Below, piece by piece: positions 34,943 through 44,873 of a stretch of DNA of 64,000 nucleotides. The DNA is from Phaeotremella fagi. Taxonomy: Eukaryota; Basidiomycota; Tremellomycetes; Tremellales; Phaeotremellaceae. Made by a program: the position numbers and the translations under genes. Below the pieces are notes generated by a model, which was given only the letters and a program-made list of their open reading frames with translations, did not search any database and was not told where the DNA came from. Location: positions 2,031,634 through 2,095,633 of the forward strand of contig BCHU01000001.1 in NCBI GenBank assembly GCA_001599715.1. The letters run 5' to 3'. Every line of letters starts with the position of its first letter. The first letter of the stretch is position 1.

Positions 34943-35911
34943 ATGCATCCTTACGGATCTCAAGATAACACTTTTCAACCACTAGCAGAGACCAACTACC
35001 CTTTCACTTTCACCTTCACCTTCACCCATTTTCAACATCACTACCCCTGCTATCCGCCTCCTGTCTCCGCCCACTGTCTACCTCACATCAACCCTCGTCA
35101 CTTTCCACAATCATCATTTCACCCAACTCAAAACTTCTTTAATATACACTCACCGTTATACAACAACGAACCATCATTTACCAATGTCCCTTCCTACACT
35201 TATGCACAGTTCACCAATGCAGCCTCATATGACAACACACTTTCAATCAATGATGTGCGAACGATCACTTCATCTTATTTTAACGATGTAATCACCCACA
35301 CCTCAACATGTTCTACATTCCTCTATCAGAACGCATTTGGGACGACTCAACCCGGTCCCCACCACCGAACACGATTTACAAGCAGAGCCGAGTGAGTAGT
35401 TAGAACGCATTCGGATTCTACGCTTACGACAATAGTAAAAGAAGAAGAGCAAAAGCACGGAGAAAACAAAAACAAGTTGCAATCGCTGAGAAAGCTTCAA
35501 CTGGTGTGTGGATAACCAGTCCATGTATCTCACATCAACTGACATTAGGACGAACCAGGGGAGGCTCTCACGCCAAACGAAGAGAGTGAAAAGGAGAAGA
35601 TGAACCAAAGGAAACTCCACAAACATCACCCTATTTCTAATTCCAAGGGTTCATCGTCGATTCAATCATCTCCTAGAAAGAAACTACAGATTTCTCGAAC
35701 CCTTTTCACAGAGCTTGACCAAAATCGCAACATCACGTCAAATGATGGTAGGTTACTTTAAACTCTTCGAAGTCAGAACTGATCAGGAACACCCCAAGAC
35801 ACAGGCTCCCGAGGCAAACCCAAGACTCAATTCAGGAGCATGAAGGAAGATTTTGAGAATGATGATGTTTTGGCGATTTTCAGTGAGCACGAACCCATGA
35901 CGATCAATTAA
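34943..35911 (+). CDS. Hypothetical Tyr/His/Phe-rich protein with uncertain splice
   Basis: The first part (34943-35395) codes for MHPYGSQDNTFQPLAETN followed by a Phe-Thr repeat (FTFTFTFTHFQHHYPCYPP) and a Tyr/Asn/Thr-rich region. A TGA at 35393 interrupts the frame, yet the same frame then stays open to a donor at 35504 and continues through two clear exons (35549-35747, 35787-35911) with charged sequence (DEPGEALTPNEESEKEK, SSPRKKLQISRTLF, ending SEHEPMTIN). The TGA lies inside GTGAGT at 35392; splicing from there to the AG at 35490 restores the frame in phase. That intron has a poor pyrimidine tract. No known domain; the protein looks disordered. It may belong to the accessory segment rather than the core genome. 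Confidence 0.5.
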
Positions 35912-36394
35912 CGAAAGATTGTGATTGTCCAGGTGTAGACATGAACTGAGTGCCCAAAGCTTGGGACTTCGGTCTACGATTTTGACGCTCCTAATTTAAA
36001 TTTGAACTGGTTTTCATTATTGATGTTTTCATTTCTTTCTTTTACTTCTGTGACATTCCAAGTATGTGCTGTAGATACCTGTATCTTGTTTGACTTCGAT
36101 TCGTTAGTATTCTTGATAGAGATCGCCGGATGAAATTGTTGCCTGTGTTCGTTTGAGACAGGCAATGCAAATGTGTCCCATGTTGGATACTGTATATATA
36201 AGAGTCGTAGAGTGTGAGATCTCTTTACACTCGAAACTTTCGTGGAAATGTATTGACATCAATTTCTGAAGACAATTTGCATTACAAGGTGACAGTATAA
36301 CTAATTATTCATCCAGGGAAAAATCAAATGAACGGTTCCATTACAGAGGGAGTCTCGCATCCTACATACGTATCCCATACAAACCAATTGATAC
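35912..36394. other. Convergent intergenic region
   Basis: 483 bp between the hypothetical gene and the sugar transporter, both ending here. TATATATAAGAG at about 36190 and a 63-codon reverse frame at 35974-36165 are not convincing as a gene. Confidence 0.4.
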
Positions 36395-38293
36395 CTATCG
36401 TCGTGGAACATTCTCGATGGCTTCCACCTCACCCATCGGTTTTTCGGAGTCCTCGAGTTTGGTTTGGTCGGCCATGGCTGCCTCCCTTGCTGCAGTGAGT
36501 GAAGCAATCGCTTCGATAGCTTTATCTCTACCGTCCTTGACACCACCGTAATCTAACAGTACACTGGCTTCCTCCACACTCAATTTTGAGGTTTCTGGGT
36601 AGCAGAAGTAGATGAGAACAAAGTAGCACGAATTCACGGCAATGTAGACGAGGTAGTATTTCCAGGCGATTGCGGCCAAGGCTACCGGGTTTGCAAACTG
36701 ATTGAAGGCGTTACTGTGGAACTTCAGTCATGGATAATGGCAAATGTTAATCAATGAAAGGCACTCACCCACAGTTTTGTGCCAAAATGAACAATGCCAT
36801 TCCTTTGGCACGAAGGGTATAAGGTAGAAGCTCGGAGGCATAGGCGTAAGGGAGAGGCACCCAGGCAAAGTTGTAAACTCCATAGTACAAGTAGAGGAAG
36901 GGGACAGCCGCGACACCATAAGAGTCTCCCATTCCATTTTGGAATGCCGCAGAAAGTCCACACACGATCGCAAAGGCAATGACCATTCCTACTTCTGACG
37001 TAAGGAAGAGAGGTCGACGACCGAATTTGTCGACATTGAGTGCTACAGTTTGACTGATGATGAAATTCCAGATGGATAAACCAAGCTGGAGAGACAATTG
37101 ACGTTCGGGTTGGGTGATACCGACACTTCTTAGGACTGGGGTGAGGAACCAGGAGACAATCCCCACACCGTTCATGTTAGTACCGGCACCACATGTGACC
37201 AGGATAAGAAGACGACGTCGATTGGCTTTGCTTCGGACAAAGTCGAGCTGGTTCAGAGCGTCAGCTTACGAAGACGAGCAGTATAACAACTTACATATGA
37301 AGTTTTCTCAGCTGCGCTCTCAGCTTGAATGGTTGTGACCGTCTCTTCAAACTCCCAATTCACGAGAGGATCGTTCATGTCTCCATTAGCGTGTGATTTT
37401 GCCATGACAACTTTGGCTTCTTCCAGTCGACCTTGTTTGATCAACCAACGTGGCGATTCAGGCATGTCGAATATGAAAAGCAGGACATTGACTGGGCCAA
37501 CCAATTGCATTAAGCAGGCAATTCTCCATCCCCAGTCACCGGGCATGTAAAGACCAGCCACTATTGAATGTCAGAGTGGAAAGAATGATGTGTAAGAGTA
37601 TACTTACATGTGAAAATCCCGGACAGAATACTGCCAGCAAAGATGTAACAGTAGTACAGAGTAGATAATGGTGAACGAAGACGAGGGTGAGCCAATTCCT
37701 GAACAACAGGAGGGGCACAGACTTTGGCAATAGCACCACCAGCACCGACAATCACACGTGCTTTCGTTGATGTTAGTAAAACTTCAGTCAGCTATGGTTT
37801 CACGTACATGACAAGAACATTGCTTCATTTTGAGAGCAGGTCATGATAATAGATCCAATGACTACCAAAATACAGCCGATCCAGATTGGAACTCGACGAC
37901 CGTATCTTGTAGTGATCCATTCGGCGACGAAGACTCCAGGAATACCAGGAAGGAAAAGAGTTGCTGCAAAAACTCCAAGACGAAGGCCAGCTGGTGTGCC
38001 AAAGTAGGCATTCCAAGCTGGTAACGATTGTAGACCACCGAGGAGACCTTGGTCATCTGGACTTAAGGTCAGCTTCTGACGACTAAGGGTACCATAAAAA
38101 TCATGACTAACATCCAAGATAGTAGGAACATAGACCTGCGCCTACACAGTGCCTCACATTAGCACGAAGACATGGGTCCTTGTACCAAGTCTTGTCGGTG
38201 TTGTCTGAGCAACCGTCAGCACTCTTGGCAGTGAAAGATGTAAAGTGGCTTACTAGGGATCTCTCCAAAAGACTGTTTGAAATCTGAACGCAT
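36395..38293 (-). CDS. MFS sugar-porter family transporter (lactose-permease-like)
   Basis: Multi-exon gene. Recognisable in order: TDKTWYKDPCLRANV before the first span, YYLGYDQGLLGGLQSLP (split by an intron; the reading restores the family motif), the loop RYGRRVPIWIGC, EAMFLSCRVIVGAGGAI, PVVQELAHPRLRSPL, WRIACLMQLVGPVNVLLF, the PESPRWLIKQGR sugar-porter signature, NMNGVGIVSWFLTPVLRSVG, DKFGRRPLFLTSE, YGVYNFAWVPLPYAYASELLPYTLRAKG, and CYPETSKLSVEEAS (PETxxLSxEE). The tail is acidic. This is the fungal lactose/hexose permease type; substrate unknown. The 5' end is unsure: the ATG at 38293 (MRSDFKQSFGEIP) lies in a short exon whose splice phase does not fit the next exon cleanly, so another first exon is possible. 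Divergent from the dehydrogenase at 38688 across 394 bp; first gene of the cluster. Confidence 0.85.
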
Positions 38294-38687
38294 TTGGTGC
38301 TGCTGTAATTAATTAGCCAATAGAGCGGGGTACATTCCAGATTTTCTCCATGGGGCTTAAATGCTTGATTCTGACAACCTCCAGGCTTCCTCTCCGAATT
38401 TTAGCGGCCCGATGGGTCGAGCACCCACATCACATGATGTTGGTCACCATGGGGCATTACAGTCACTTCTTTCTGGAGTCTAAACTCCACATTAATTAAT
38501 TGTAATTGAAACGGAATCCACCGTCCACATCCACCGCTCTGAACGATCCGAGAAGGTTGGTGTTACCGAAAACCGTTTGCTCGGCACGAACCGAGCAGGA
38601 TGAATCTGGTACGAATACTGTGATATTTTGACCTCTAGACGAAATTAAAGTCTCTTGTTCCATTAATCCAACTTGACATAGTACACA
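38294..38687. promoter_or_regulatory. Divergent promoter transporter / dehydrogenase with CGG-N6-CCG palindrome
   Basis: The 18-bp palindrome GCTCGGCACGAACCGAGC lies at 38579-38596, with perfect 6-bp arms around a 6-bp spacer. Inverted CGG/CCG triplets are the classical binding pattern of fungal Zn2Cys6 factors, and such a factor is encoded at 44.9 kb. Binding is inference. Confidence 0.5.
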
Positions 38688-39927
38688 ATGACTCAAACAA
38701 ACGGCGAAGAATCAACAGCTATCACTGGCAGCAACATCAACATCGTCCTCACGGGCAAAGAGACGGTTATCATTGAAGACCGTCCCATTCCAAAATGTGG
38801 GCCCAAGGATGTTTTGGTGAAGATCATGGCAACTGGAATGTGAGTGAGGAAACCAGACATTGAACTGAACTCTCAGCTGTGGTTCAGATCTTTCTTACTA
38901 CTCTAAAGGAGGTATCGGAACCTACATTGTCAAAAAACCACTCGTACTTGGTCACGAATCTTGCGGTATTGTCTGCGAAATTGGTTCAGAAGTCGTCCCA
39001 GGAAAATTCAAGGTCGGTGACAGAGTAGCTGTCGAACCATCGCTCCCATGCAGAACATGTCGTAATTGTAAAAACGGAAAGTTCAAGTAAGTCCGACTTT
39101 GTGTTTCCTTCGAATCTAACACTTGTGTAGCTACTGCTTGAACGATACCTACATGGCATCCCCTCCTACAGACGGAACTTTGTGCCAGTGGTACGCTTGT
39201 CCAGCGGTTAACGCAGTACCAGTTCCCAGTAATATTCCCTGGGAATTGACGGGTTCAATCCAACCTCTTGCCATCGCCGTTCACGCTGCTCGTCGCTCGG
39301 GCCTTCGTGCTCATCAAACTGTCGCTATCTTCGGTTGTGGACCGTTAGGTCTCCTCTGCATGGCTGTTGCCAAAGCTTACGGTGCTCGTAAAATTTTGGC
39401 AGTCGATATCAGTGAGAAGAGACTTAAATTTGCCAAGGAATACGCCGCAACACATACCTTCTTCCCACCAAGGAGAGGTCAAGATGAGGACGCAATGGAA
39501 TGGAACACTGCATTAGCTGCTAAAGTTCTTGAAGACATCGGTGAAGTTGGTGGTGTTGACCTCGTCATCGAGGCTAGTGGTGCAGAACCATGTATTCAAC
39601 TTGGAATGGCGTTGCTGCGTTCAGGTGCTACATGTAAGTCTGAACTTAGGTGGCGGGGCTAAACGTTTATCAGACCTCCAAGCCGGTATGGGTGCTCCAA
39701 TGGTCTCTTTCCCAGCACTCCACATTGCCACTAAAGAGCTTACTGTTGTCGGTACTTTACGTTACAGTGCCAACTGTTTCGAGGACGCAATCGACCTCTT
39801 GGCTCGTGGTTTAGTGGATTTGAAACCACTGGTTTCCAAGACTTTCCCTCTTAAGGACTCTGAAAATGCTTTCAAAGCTGTCAAGGCCGCATCTGAGCTC
39901 AAGATTGTGATCATGAATCAGCAATAA
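38688..39927 (+). CDS. Zinc-dependent medium-chain dehydrogenase (polyol/xylitol type)
   Basis: Four exons, start MTQTNGEESTAITGSN. The zinc-dependent alcohol/polyol dehydrogenase fold is clear: ATGICGSDLSYY (catalytic-zinc Cys), PLVLGHESCGIVCEIG (catalytic His-Glu), GDRVAVEPSLPCRTCRNCK and the following YC (structural-zinc cysteines), then the Rossmann AIFGCGPLGLLCMAVAKAYGA (GxGPxG), ILAVDISEKRLKFA (Asp for NAD+ preference), GVDLVIEASGAEPCI, a split YLQAGMG and ELTVVGTLRYSANCFEDAIDL. The last intron is about 46 nt. This pattern fits sorbitol dehydrogenase/D-xylulose reductase relatives that oxidise a secondary alcohol with NAD+; the substrate is not predictable. The divergent sugar-type transporter suggests a polyol or sugar acid. 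Confidence 0.88.
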
Positions 39928-40242
39928 CTGGGAGCGATTGAAAGTCAGTAGGTTGTAGACTATGCATTTTTTCAGTGCTTTTTCCAATGTAGCGAGGGGA
40001 ATGTAGCCTTTCACCAGTTTGGATGAAGTCGATCCAAGACAGTTACGACAAGTCCTTCCAAAACTGCGATCATTCTCCAGAACGACTAGTCATTGAATGG
40101 TGCTGACTCCTTGGAAATTGTGTGACGATGAGACTGCACATTGAACAAAACTCACTTGCAGAATCAAGACGTGGACTCCAAACGTAAACCTCTCATTCAT
40201 AGACCTACTCGTACATGGTGTTACAGACAGCTTCACTATAAA
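39928..40242. other. Convergent 3' intergenic region
   Basis: 315 bp between the stops of the dehydrogenase and the first dioxygenase. Nothing coding; probably two 3' UTRs. Confidence 0.4.
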
Positions 40243-41636
40243 TCACAATTGACGGTACACCTTGACTCCACCGACAATATGTTCGCGATGCTCGATTCCG
40301 TTGATCTCAACGACCTTCGAGGTCGGCTCCTGAGCGTTTTTGTTACGCAAAGTCTTCCATTCTCCGAATTTAGGCATCTGTCTGAATCAGCGAACGGCTT
40401 ATACCCGTAAAAGTATGCATCTCACCTCCTGTCCATTCGAATTGGCTTTGCAGAATGCGCCATATACCTCTGAATCTGGCTGCAACCCTAGCTCTTTGAC
40501 TAGTGGGGCGTCCACAATGGGTTCCATTACCAAATCTTGATTGGCATGGTTGAAGGAGCACACTGAGACACGTTCAAACATAGCTTGATCCTTGGGTGGT
40601 TTACAGACTACTCCAGTGTCAGAAAGATATCGCGAAAGCTAGGTCCAACTTACCCCGGTGTCGAGTAGCCTTGAGGATACCACCTGAAAGGATCTCCATC
40701 ACGTCACCGAGATTACAGACGAGAGCTCCCTTTTTGTATGGGACGTAGCGCCATTGTTTATCTTGTCCAAGCATCTGAAGACAAGTGACCGGTTGACTGG
40801 GTAGTAGAGTGGTCGCACCGTGATCAGTGTGATTGGGCAAGATGTTGTCGGTAGTTTCAGCGTCCTTTCCTAGTGTGTGGTAGACCTGGAAACGAATGTA
40901 TGAAGAATGTGGAAGTACATGGCCTTTGCCTGGGATCCTCTGCCATAGGTCATCGTCGGCTAGACCTAGAATTCTAGAAAGCAAAACATATAGACGTCGA
41001 CCAACTTCGTTGTGCATATGCTGTAGAGTTTCAGCTTTGGTAAGACGAAATACTCACATTTGCGTAGGCAAGAATCTCATCTGCAAAGGGTAAGATACCA
41101 TCTGGAAGTTTACCTTCGTCCCAACATGCCCCGTAAAAGTTGTAAGCTTCGATGAAATCGTAGTCTTTCCTTCCTTTCTGATCCGGTTTCAGTGGTTAGC
41201 CAGAAGTCAACTCACTTCTCCCCAACCATACGGTGGCTTGTAACCCATCCAATCTCCGTTCTCACGATCCCATTCAAATTTCTTCTTGTCCTCTTCAGTC
41301 ATAGCACCACCATTGGTGATCCAGTTGGCGATATCGAAAATACGTTGAATCTGCATTATGAGTCATGGAACATAACATCTAGCTTACGTCATCAATTGAT
41401 GCCCCGTGGTTCTCGATCAAGAGGAAACCTTCGTTCATCAACGCATCTTTGGCTAAATCTTGTACTTCTTGTTGTTGCTGTGGTGTACCATCCAACAGTG
41501 AGAGGTCAAGAACTCGCAACGACTGCCACTCCAAGTCTTCCTTTGTCTCAGGGGGAGGAATCCAGGAAGGGATGGCAGGCTTGCCTTGACTGTTCAATTT
41601 CAGTTTGGGTAAAGGTGGTAGAGTTTGGATTGCCAT
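40243..41636 (-). CDS. IPNS-like Fe(II)/2-oxoglutarate dioxygenase, paralogue 1
   Basis: Starts MAIQTLPPLPKLKLNS and has about six exons. Family marks: a DIOX-N-like region (DLSLLDGTPQQQQEVQDL, MNEGFLLIENHGASIDD), an ANW-x-TNGG helix, WMGYKPPYGWGE, MHNEVGRRLYVLLSRILGL, SYIRFQVYH, the iron ligands HTDHGATTLLPSQP (His-x-Asp) and the distal His in ILKATRHRG, with the VSVCSFNHANQD Arg-Ser-like region of 2OG binding close by. The C-terminus is VKVYRQL. Isopenicillin-N-synthase-like enzymes of fungi hydroxylate, desaturate or cleave small molecules using 2-oxoglutarate and oxygen. It has a close paralogue at 47566-48964 in the same cluster; the N-termini share EWQSLR-LDLSLLDGTP. Cytosolic, no targeting signal seen. 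Confidence 0.88.
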
Positions 41637-41810
41637 TGTGGGTGAAAGTGCTTGGATGAGTTCAACAGCCACAGGACGAGCTTTTGTGCAGAAATTGGTG
41701 GATCACTTGATTCGCAAGTCATCGCCCCGATGATTCTTTTCCGAACCGACTCCGTTGCTCGCCACTTGTCTCCATAAGGAATTGTTCATGTGTAGTTTGT
41801 GGAGGTAAGT

Positions 41811-41940
41811 ATATTCGGATGCATAGGATTACGACTATTGCAAGTTAGTCTAGATTCCGCTCAGAAGCCTCAGAATGCCTTTTGTTCCAAGTCTACTATG
41901 CGAATATATTCGGATGCATGGATTACGACTACTACAAGTT
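41811..41940. repeat. Direct repeat of about 35 bp
   Basis: ATATTCGGATGCATAGGATTACGACTATTGCAAGTT-like sequence occurs at 41811-41846 and again, with a few changes, at 41906-41940, 95 bp apart. The second copy ends at the SDR stop codon. It lies in the 303-bp spacer upstream of the first dioxygenase. Confidence 0.75.
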
Positions 41941-43172
41941 TATCCAGTGATCTCGTCCGTGTAAGAATCCTCAGGCATTCTGATCCCATCGTGAATGGAA
42001 ATTCCCATAAGTCTTCCACCATCCACAGTAAGCATAGCATAATTCATGTATGCTCCACCAGGACTAGCCAACAGAATTGCTGGTCCAACCATCTCCTCAG
42101 GTCGTCCAGCACGTCCAGCAGTACTTCGTGCTGCAGCCTTTTCACCTTGGTTACTTATCTTATATTCGTGTTTCCCAGTCGTGAAACCTGTCATTTCAGA
42201 AGGGAAAATACCCGGACAGATGGTGTTGACTCGAATCTTCATACTGAGAAGTTTAGCTTTGTTTCAAGTAATTGACTCACGGGTGTAAACGAGCAGCGAG
42301 TAACTTGGCAAGATGAAGCGCTGAGTTTCGATCAGCCAAAAACGCTTCGAAGATTGTATGAACTCACTAGCAGCTTTCGAAACTCCATAGGAGATGGAAC
42401 CCATTGACCTTCAAGTGATCAGTGTGTGGTCCACAATCAATCATACCTTTGGTTTCCGATAGCAGCAAGAGAAGCAATCACCAAAACATTGGGGTCCACA
42501 GCTTTACGAAGAAGGGGAACAAAGTTTACAGTGAGGAAGTAAACTCCATTGACATTAACTTGTCACATCAGTAATTGACCACGATCAGAACACCTTGAGC
42601 TCACTTTGGTTGCTTCTGTCAAAGTCGGATCTACTAATCAGCACGATTCTGAGGCGTTCACCTTACTCTTTGATACCATTGATGAGCATATCCTGAACTT
42701 GATCGGCTGTTTTTGGTCAATACTGCGGTACGTCTTCACCTACGGTCATTGTGGTCCTTTGCCATCTTGCGCCAAGGACTGTTCACTCCTGCGCAGTTGA
42801 CAAGAGTATCGATCTTTCGTCAGTACACGTAATTTAAAGAACATACATGCTGTTCTTTAGCCTGGATAGCTTCAACAATGGCTCGACAACCAGCCTCTGT
42901 CTGTTGGTCTCCTTGCACGCTACATTTCAAAGTCAAACAGGTTCGTTAACATCTAACTTTACTCACACGTTGATATCGCCATCCATTTCTTTGGCAGCGG
43001 TCTCGAGGGCGTCAAGTCGTCGCCCAACGATGTAAACTTTGGCTCCGTTAACAACAAACCCTTCAGCGATGGCTTTGCCGAGACCACTTCCTCCTCCTGT
43101 CACTACCACTACTTTGCCTTTCACGGAGAACAGATCCTCTACTTTGAACGAGACGTGTTGAGCTGCTGACAT
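41940..43172 (-). CDS. Classical short-chain dehydrogenase/reductase (SDR)
   Basis: About seven short exons. Starts [19 protein letters not shown] and shows [19 protein letters not shown] (TGxxxGxG cofactor motif), [20 protein letters not shown] (NAG-type motif), [31 protein letters not shown] with the catalytic Tyr-x3-Lys, [17 protein letters not shown], then [18 protein letters not shown] and [11 protein letters not shown]. Length about 290 aa, typical of the family. The Arg pair in GRR after the second strand suggests NADP(H). Relatives include 3-oxoacyl- and polyketide-type reductases; the substrate is unknown. It is divergent from the PhyH-like gene with 184 bp between starts, so the two are probably co-regulated. 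Confidence 0.88.
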
Positions 43173-43356
43173 GGTATGAGTATTAACTATTGTATTCAAA
43201 GAACAAACTCTGCACGAGGTCATATAGTGGACTTGGAGTACATAAATGGCTCGGCCCGTACCCGCAGATCCATCGGGTGCACCACGGGGTCCACTCCTTA
43301 TGGGTTCTTATAAGAAAATCGCAAGCACCCAAACCTTCCATCACCAACCCCACACA
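43173..43356. promoter_or_regulatory. Divergent promoter SDR / PhyH-like with CGG-N7-CCG
   Basis: 184 bp. GCTCGGCCCGTACCCG at 43249-43264 contains CGG and CCG separated by 7 bp, similar to the palindrome at 38579. An earlier in-frame ATG for the PhyH-like gene lies at 43246, overlapping this site. Confidence 0.4.
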
Positions 43357-44481
43357 ATGCCTGTTACTACTGACGCACCAAAATCTATATGTCTCACTGA
43401 TGAGGAACGTGAAAGTGGTGTTATGAGCGACATGAAGCTCTACAATGCCATTGAAGCGTTTTTCAAGGATGGCCTCGTTGTCATTGAGAACGCCATTGAC
43501 GTCGATATCATCGACAAACTCAATACAAGAATGCTAGAGGACACTGATAAAATGCTTGCTGGTACAGGTCAGGTCCATTACAAGTAAGGCTAAAGGTAGT
43601 AAGACCTGCTGATGTTAGTCATCTAAATGAAAACGCTGCGACGAAAGGAGCGAAAGCTGGAGGGAATTTGTCACAAGTTCCCCCTCTTGAAAAGGGTATG
43701 TATGCTTGAAGCTCTCCACTGACACTACCAGAATGGCTGTTCCCAGAGGTATACGCAAACAAACACGGGGCACGTATCGTTTCCAACATTCTTGGTCCTC
43801 AACCTGAAATTCACTTTATCCGCTCGAACACGCTATTGGCCACTGACGAACGTCAACTGGTTCATGCTGATATTCGTTTTGAGCATCCTGAGCATCCTTT
43901 CGCGGTGGCTTTCAACACATGTTTAGTAGACGTTGGACCAGAGAATGGAACGACAGAGCTGTGGCTAGGGACGCAGAACACCAATCTTGACTATCATCGC
44001 GAATTGGGAGAACCAATGATTCACCCTGATCGACTAGAAGAGAGACGAAAGGTACGCCCTCCAATCTACCCCAGATTGAAGAAAGGATCTATTGTTCTTC
44101 GGGATTTGAGACTATGGTAAGTTTTACCTACAGGAATAATCTGACTATTCCTCAGGCACGCAGGAATGCCCAATCCTACATCCAACACACGAATCATGCT
44201 AGCAGTGGTGTATTATGCTTCGTAGGTTTTCCAGACTTGCAAGGGTCATGCTGATGTATCTTAGGTGGTACAAAAACGGAGTCTTCACGCCAATGCCTGA
44301 ATCTTTACGCCCTACGATCCAGGAGCTAGAAGATTATGCTCAGATCAAGATTGGAATCAAATGGGTTCCAGACGAGGGATACAACTACCTTGACATCAAA
44401 TTCAGTAACAACTTCTCCTCGACCCTAACTCCTTGGGTTTGGGAGAGGATCCAGAACGTGAAGACTGTAAAGGGTTACTAA
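43357..44481 (+). CDS. Phytanoyl-CoA-dioxygenase-like Fe(II)/2OG oxygenase
   Basis: Five exons or so; I take the ATG at 43357 (MPVTTDAPKSICLTDEE), although an in-frame ATG 111 bases upstream exists. The protein has FFKDGLVVIENAIDVDII at the N-terminus, NILGPQPEIHFIRSN, then the iron motif LVHADIRFEHP (His-x-Asp), NTCLVDVGPENGTTELWLGT, KKGSIVLRDLRLWHAGMPN (distal His with the Arg preceding) and SNTRIMLAVVYYASW. This is the PhyH/EctD-like fold of non-haem dioxygenases, which hydroxylate or rearrange small molecules; many fungal cluster enzymes belong to it. It is the third Fe(II)/2OG enzyme in this cluster. The C-terminal 70 residues (GIKWVPDEGYNYLDIKF) are not a separate domain I know. Confidence 0.85.
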
Positions 44482-44873
44482 GAGTTTCGGATGTGTGGCA
44501 CTTTCACACTTTTATACTTGTTACCAGTATGCATACCCCGAGCGGAAAGAATTTTAAGTGTCAGGGAATGGCGTAGAAATGCACATTCTGCCCTGAGGTC
44601 GAATCTTTGCCCCACGCACCTGACTCCTCAACGGCATGAACAGCGTACGTCATAGAAGGTCTCTCCCCCGCCAGCCCCGGTGTGGCTTTGGTTTATAAGG
44701 GTGATAATTCCTCGGCAACGATTCGGATGACATGGGAACCCGGTGGATTCATTTTTCCTCACTCACTCACTTCACACCCATCCTCCATCTCCATCCGAAC
44801 ATAGTCTTTGTTTTTCTTTTCTCTTCGTCGCGCTATAGACTTAAAAGTTCACGGTTCGGCACTCTCTCACTCG
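44482..44873. promoter_or_regulatory. Upstream region of the Zn2Cys6 regulator
   Basis: 392 bp with several CGG triplets: CCCCGAGCGG at 44537 and CCTCGGCAACGATTCGG at about 44710. Possible autoregulation by the encoded factor; not demonstrable here. Confidence 0.35.

Noticed and set aside
35002..35030. TTCACTTTCACC tandem repeat as a satellite
   Set aside because: It lies inside a coding frame and encodes a Phe-Thr run; too short for a satellite.
43246..43356. Earlier start for the PhyH-like gene
   Set aside because: Would overlap the CGG-N7-CCG element and gives a Pro-rich leader unlike the family; the ATG at 43357 is preferred but not certain.
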